Part shown: piece by piece, positions 5,051 through 6,950 of the stretch
Layout: each line of letters starts with the position of its first letter
Numbering within the stretch: position 1 is the first letter of the stretch
Assembly (NCBI GenBank): GCA_038234045.1
Contig: JBBSUX010000190.1
Location: 1 to 6,950, forward strand
From: JBBSUX01 sp038234045
GTDB taxonomy: Bacteria > Pseudomonadota > Gammaproteobacteria > Burkholderiales > Burkholderiaceae_C
Reading direction: 5' to 3'
Length of the DNA stretch: 6,950 nt
Notes under the pieces: generated by a model
Databases searched by the model: none
What the model saw: the letters and a program-made list of their open reading frames with translations, nothing else
What the model was told of the DNA's origin: nothing
Translations under genes and position numbers: made by a program

Positions 5051-6081
5051 AGGGGGGCGACGCCCGATTGCGCGTTTCTTCGACCGGTTTCGACGCAAGA
5101 GCGTGGTGTGATTCAGCGCGCGAGCGGGTGAACGAAGCTCTTGCTCACTGGTGCGCCGGTAACGCTCCCGCGAGCCTTGCCGCGCCGATGCGCCATGCCG
5201 TGGAAGGCGGCGGTAAGCGCCTGCGGCCTCTGCTGACCCTTGCGGCCAGAGCCGCCATTGCGCATCACGACGCGTTAATACCCTCGACCACACAGGATGC
5301 GAGAGGCGGCTCATCCGCAGGTTTTGATGAAGCCGCGCTGCGCGCTGCCTGCGCGCTCGAAATGATCCATGCCTATTCGCTGGTGCATGACGACATGCCC
5401 TGCATGGACAACGACGTGCTGCGCCGCGGTCAGCCGACCGTTCATGTGCGCTTCGGGCAAGCTGCGGCGCTGCTTGCCGGCGACGCCCTGCAGGCGCGCG
5501 CTTTCGAAATCCTCACGCCCGAATGCGATGTTGCTGAAAATTCAGGCGCCGTAAGGACGAACAGCCATGCGGCTTCCGGTTCGCTGGTGAGCCCGATCCT
5601 CCAGGCCCGGCTTTGCCGGCAGCTTGCCCGGGCAGCGGGCGGTGAGGGAATGGCGGGCGGGCAGGCGATCGATCTGGCCAGCGTCGGCATTGCACTCGAT
5701 GAACCGGCGCTGCGCCATATGCACCGTCTGAAGACGGGGGCATTGCTCGAAGCCTGCGTCACCATGGGCGGCGCTTGTGGGGCAGCGCCTGCCTCGGCTG
5801 CTGCGGCGCTGCTGCGTTACGGCGCGGCAATGGGGCTGGCGTTTCAGATCGTCGATGACATCCTGGATGTCACCGGAGACCCTGCAGCGCTTGGCAAGAC
5901 CGCCGGCAAGGATGCGGCCGGCGATAAGCCGACCTATGTTTCCCTGCTTGGACTCGATGCCGCGCGCGCCGAGGCAGCGGCGCTGGAAGAGCAGGCGCTG
6001 GCGGCGTTGAAGGATAGTTCATTGAAAGATACAGAGGCCCTGGCAGCCTTGGCGACAATGGTGACGAAGCGTTCATCCTGA
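5047..6081 (+). CDS. ispA: Farnesyl diphosphate synthase (polyprenyl synthetase)
   Basis: IspA condenses dimethylallyl diphosphate with two isopentenyl diphosphates to give C15 farnesyl diphosphate for quinones, undecaprenyl phosphate and haem O. All catalytic motifs are present: GGGKRLRP (54-61, diphosphate binding), the first Asp-rich motif DDMPCMD (115-121) followed by LRRGQPT, GGQAIDL (204-210), KTGALLEA (229-236), and the second Asp-rich motif QIVDDILDVTGD (267-278). Tyr110, five residues before the first motif, together with the two-residue insertion in that motif, is the bacterial type II pattern that sets a C15 product. At 344 residues it is about 45 longer than E. coli IspA; most of the excess is in a segment at 76-97 (Ser/Thr/Gly-rich) and one at 159-187, both between helices and away from the Asp-rich motifs. 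The ATG at 5047 overlaps the xseB stop; a GTG at 5035 would add four residues. Confidence 0.94.
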   Translation: MKGGDARLRVSSTGFDARAWCDSARERVNEALAHWCAGNAPASLAAPMRHAVEGGGKRLRPLLTLAARAAIAHHDALIPSTTQDARGGSSAGFDEAALRAACALEMIHAYSLVHDDMPCMDNDVLRRGQPTVHVRFGQAAALLAGDALQARAFEILTPECDVAENSGAVRTNSHAASGSLVSPILQARLCRQLARAAGGEGMAGGQAIDLASVGIALDEPALRHMHRLKTGALLEACVTMGGACGAAPASAAAALLRYGAAMGLAFQIVDDILDVTGDPAALGKTAGKDAAGDKPTYVSLLGLDAARAEAAALEEQALAALKDSSLKDTEALAALATMVTKRSS

Positions 6082-6279
6082 CAATAGGCTTGGCGGGTTC
6101 CAGTTCAATCGACGGACTTTCGGGAGGCGCACACGGTCTGCATATCCGATGAGGCGACTCGAAGCCGAAACCAAAGTGCTCCTGCCTTGTGCCCGTAAAT
6201 AGTTATTCAAATATGCCTTCAGAGCTTATGCCGATTGCGCTACTAGCTCTACTATCCATAGTGAAATTGTGAATCGCCC
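6082..6279 (+). other. ispA-dxs intergenic region, possible dxs promoter
   Basis: A 198-nt gap, long for genes usually packed together, with a clearly AT-richer stretch at about 6196-6262. Weak promoter-like pairs are TTGTGC (6187-6192) with AATATG 17 nt later, and TTGCGC (6235-6240) with ATAGTG 17 nt later; neither is convincing. No intrinsic terminator for ispA is seen, so dxs may be read both through from xseB-ispA and from its own promoter. Confidence 0.35.
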
Positions 6280-6950
6280 ATGGCAGACGAGATGAATTCC
6301 CGGCCGGCACAGACGCCCTTGGCGTCGCGCTATCCGTTGCTGGCTTCGGTGGAAGATCCTTCCCGCTTGCGCGAACTGTCCCGCGACCAACTGAAGGCGC
6401 TGGCGCACGAGTTGCGCGCCTATTTGCTGGAAAGCGTGTCGCAGACCGGTGGCCACCTCAGCTCCAATCTGGGCACGGTCGAGCTCACGGTGGCGCTGCA
6501 CACGGTGTTCGATACCCCGCGCGACCGGCTGGTCTGGGATGTGGGCCACCAGACCTATCCGCACAAGATTCTTACCGGGCGGCGAGACCGCATGCACACG
6601 CTGCGCCAGCAGGGCGGCATTTCGGGCTTTCCGCAGCGCGCCGAAAGCGAATACGACACCTTCGGCACCGCACATTCCTCCACCAGCATCTCGGCGGCAC
6701 TCGGCATGGCGATGGCGGCCAAATTGCAGGGTGATGATCGCCATGCGGTTGCGATCATCGGCGATGGCGCCATGAGCGCCGGCATGGCGTTCGAGGCACT
6801 CAACAATGCGGGGGTTTGCGATTGCCGCCTGCTGGTGATCCTGAACGACAACGACATGTCGATCAGCCCGCCGGTGGGCGCGCTCAACCGCTATCTGGCG
6901 CAGCTGATGAGCGGGCAGTTCTATGCGGCCGCCAAGAATGTCGGCAAATC
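6280..6950 (+). CDS. dxs: 1-deoxy-D-xylulose-5-phosphate synthase (partial, C-terminus cut by window edge)
   Basis: Dxs joins pyruvate and glyceraldehyde 3-phosphate, with thiamine diphosphate, to give 1-deoxy-D-xylulose 5-phosphate, the first step of the MEP isoprenoid pathway and also a precursor of thiamine and pyridoxal phosphate. The 223 complete codons cover the N-terminal part of the roughly 620-residue enzyme: TGGHLSSNLGTVELTVALH (56-74) with His59, WDVGHQTYPHKILTGRR (86-102), SGFPQRAESEYDTFGTAHSSTSIS (about 113-136), the thiamine diphosphate/Mg motif GDGAMSAGMAFEALNNAG (161-178) with LNDNDMSIS (188-196), and PVGALNRYLAQL. The ATG at 6280 has no strong ribosome site; the frame is closed not far upstream, and an ATG at 6292 is the only near alternative. 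It lies downstream of ispA, whose substrates derive from this pathway. Confidence 0.95.
   Translation, partial: MADEMNSRPAQTPLASRYPLLASVEDPSRLRELSRDQLKALAHELRAYLLESVSQTGGHLSSNLGTVELTVALHTVFDTPRDRLVWDVGHQTYPHKILTGRRDRMHTLRQQGGISGFPQRAESEYDTFGTAHSSTSISAALGMAMAAKLQGDDRHAVAIIGDGAMSAGMAFEALNNAGVCDCRLLVILNDNDMSISPPVGALNRYLAQLMSGQFYAAAKNVGK

Noticed and set aside
6226..6744. 172-codon open frame on the minus strand opposite dxs
   Set aside because: Antisense to well-conserved Dxs sequence, no family resemblance; explained by codon bias.

Overview
The window carries seven protein-coding genes in two divergent blocks. It looks like a chromosomal segment of a GC-rich, flagellated betaproteobacterium, most likely Burkholderiales and Comamonadaceae-like. 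That placement rests on the protein character of FlhD/FlhC, XseB, IspA and Dxs and on the gene order, judged by eye without a database search. No tRNA, rRNA, CRISPR array, insertion sequence or phage gene was found.

Left block, minus strand (positions 4345 down to 1): a Rieske non-haem iron oxygenase alpha subunit, an EamA/DMT-type membrane transporter and a 3-mercaptopyruvate-type sulfurtransferase are packed nearly end to end, with junctions of 26 nt and 1 nt, and look like one operon. After a 276-nt regulatory gap comes the flagellar master-regulator operon flhD-flhC; flhC runs off the left edge at its first zinc-binding cysteine. The gap upstream of flhD holds an imperfect palindrome, a perfect small hairpin and a possible promoter.

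Right block, plus strand (4754 to the end): xseB (exonuclease VII small subunit) overlaps ispA (farnesyl diphosphate synthase) by an ATGA junction. After about 200 nt, dxs (1-deoxy-D-xylulose-5-phosphate synthase) begins and runs off the right edge. IspA and Dxs act at the two ends of the same route: Dxs makes the first intermediate of the MEP pathway, and IspA condenses its C5 products to C15 farnesyl diphosphate.

The two blocks diverge from a region of about 400 nt (4346-4753) that should hold promoters in both directions. The least explained part is the Rieske/transporter/sulfurtransferase cluster: its substrate is unknown, no reductase lies in the window, and the oxygenase has a glutamate at the bridging position and a long spacer in its Rieske motif. 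I see no strong case for a wholly undescribed system here; the findings are specific oddities in otherwise recognisable genes.
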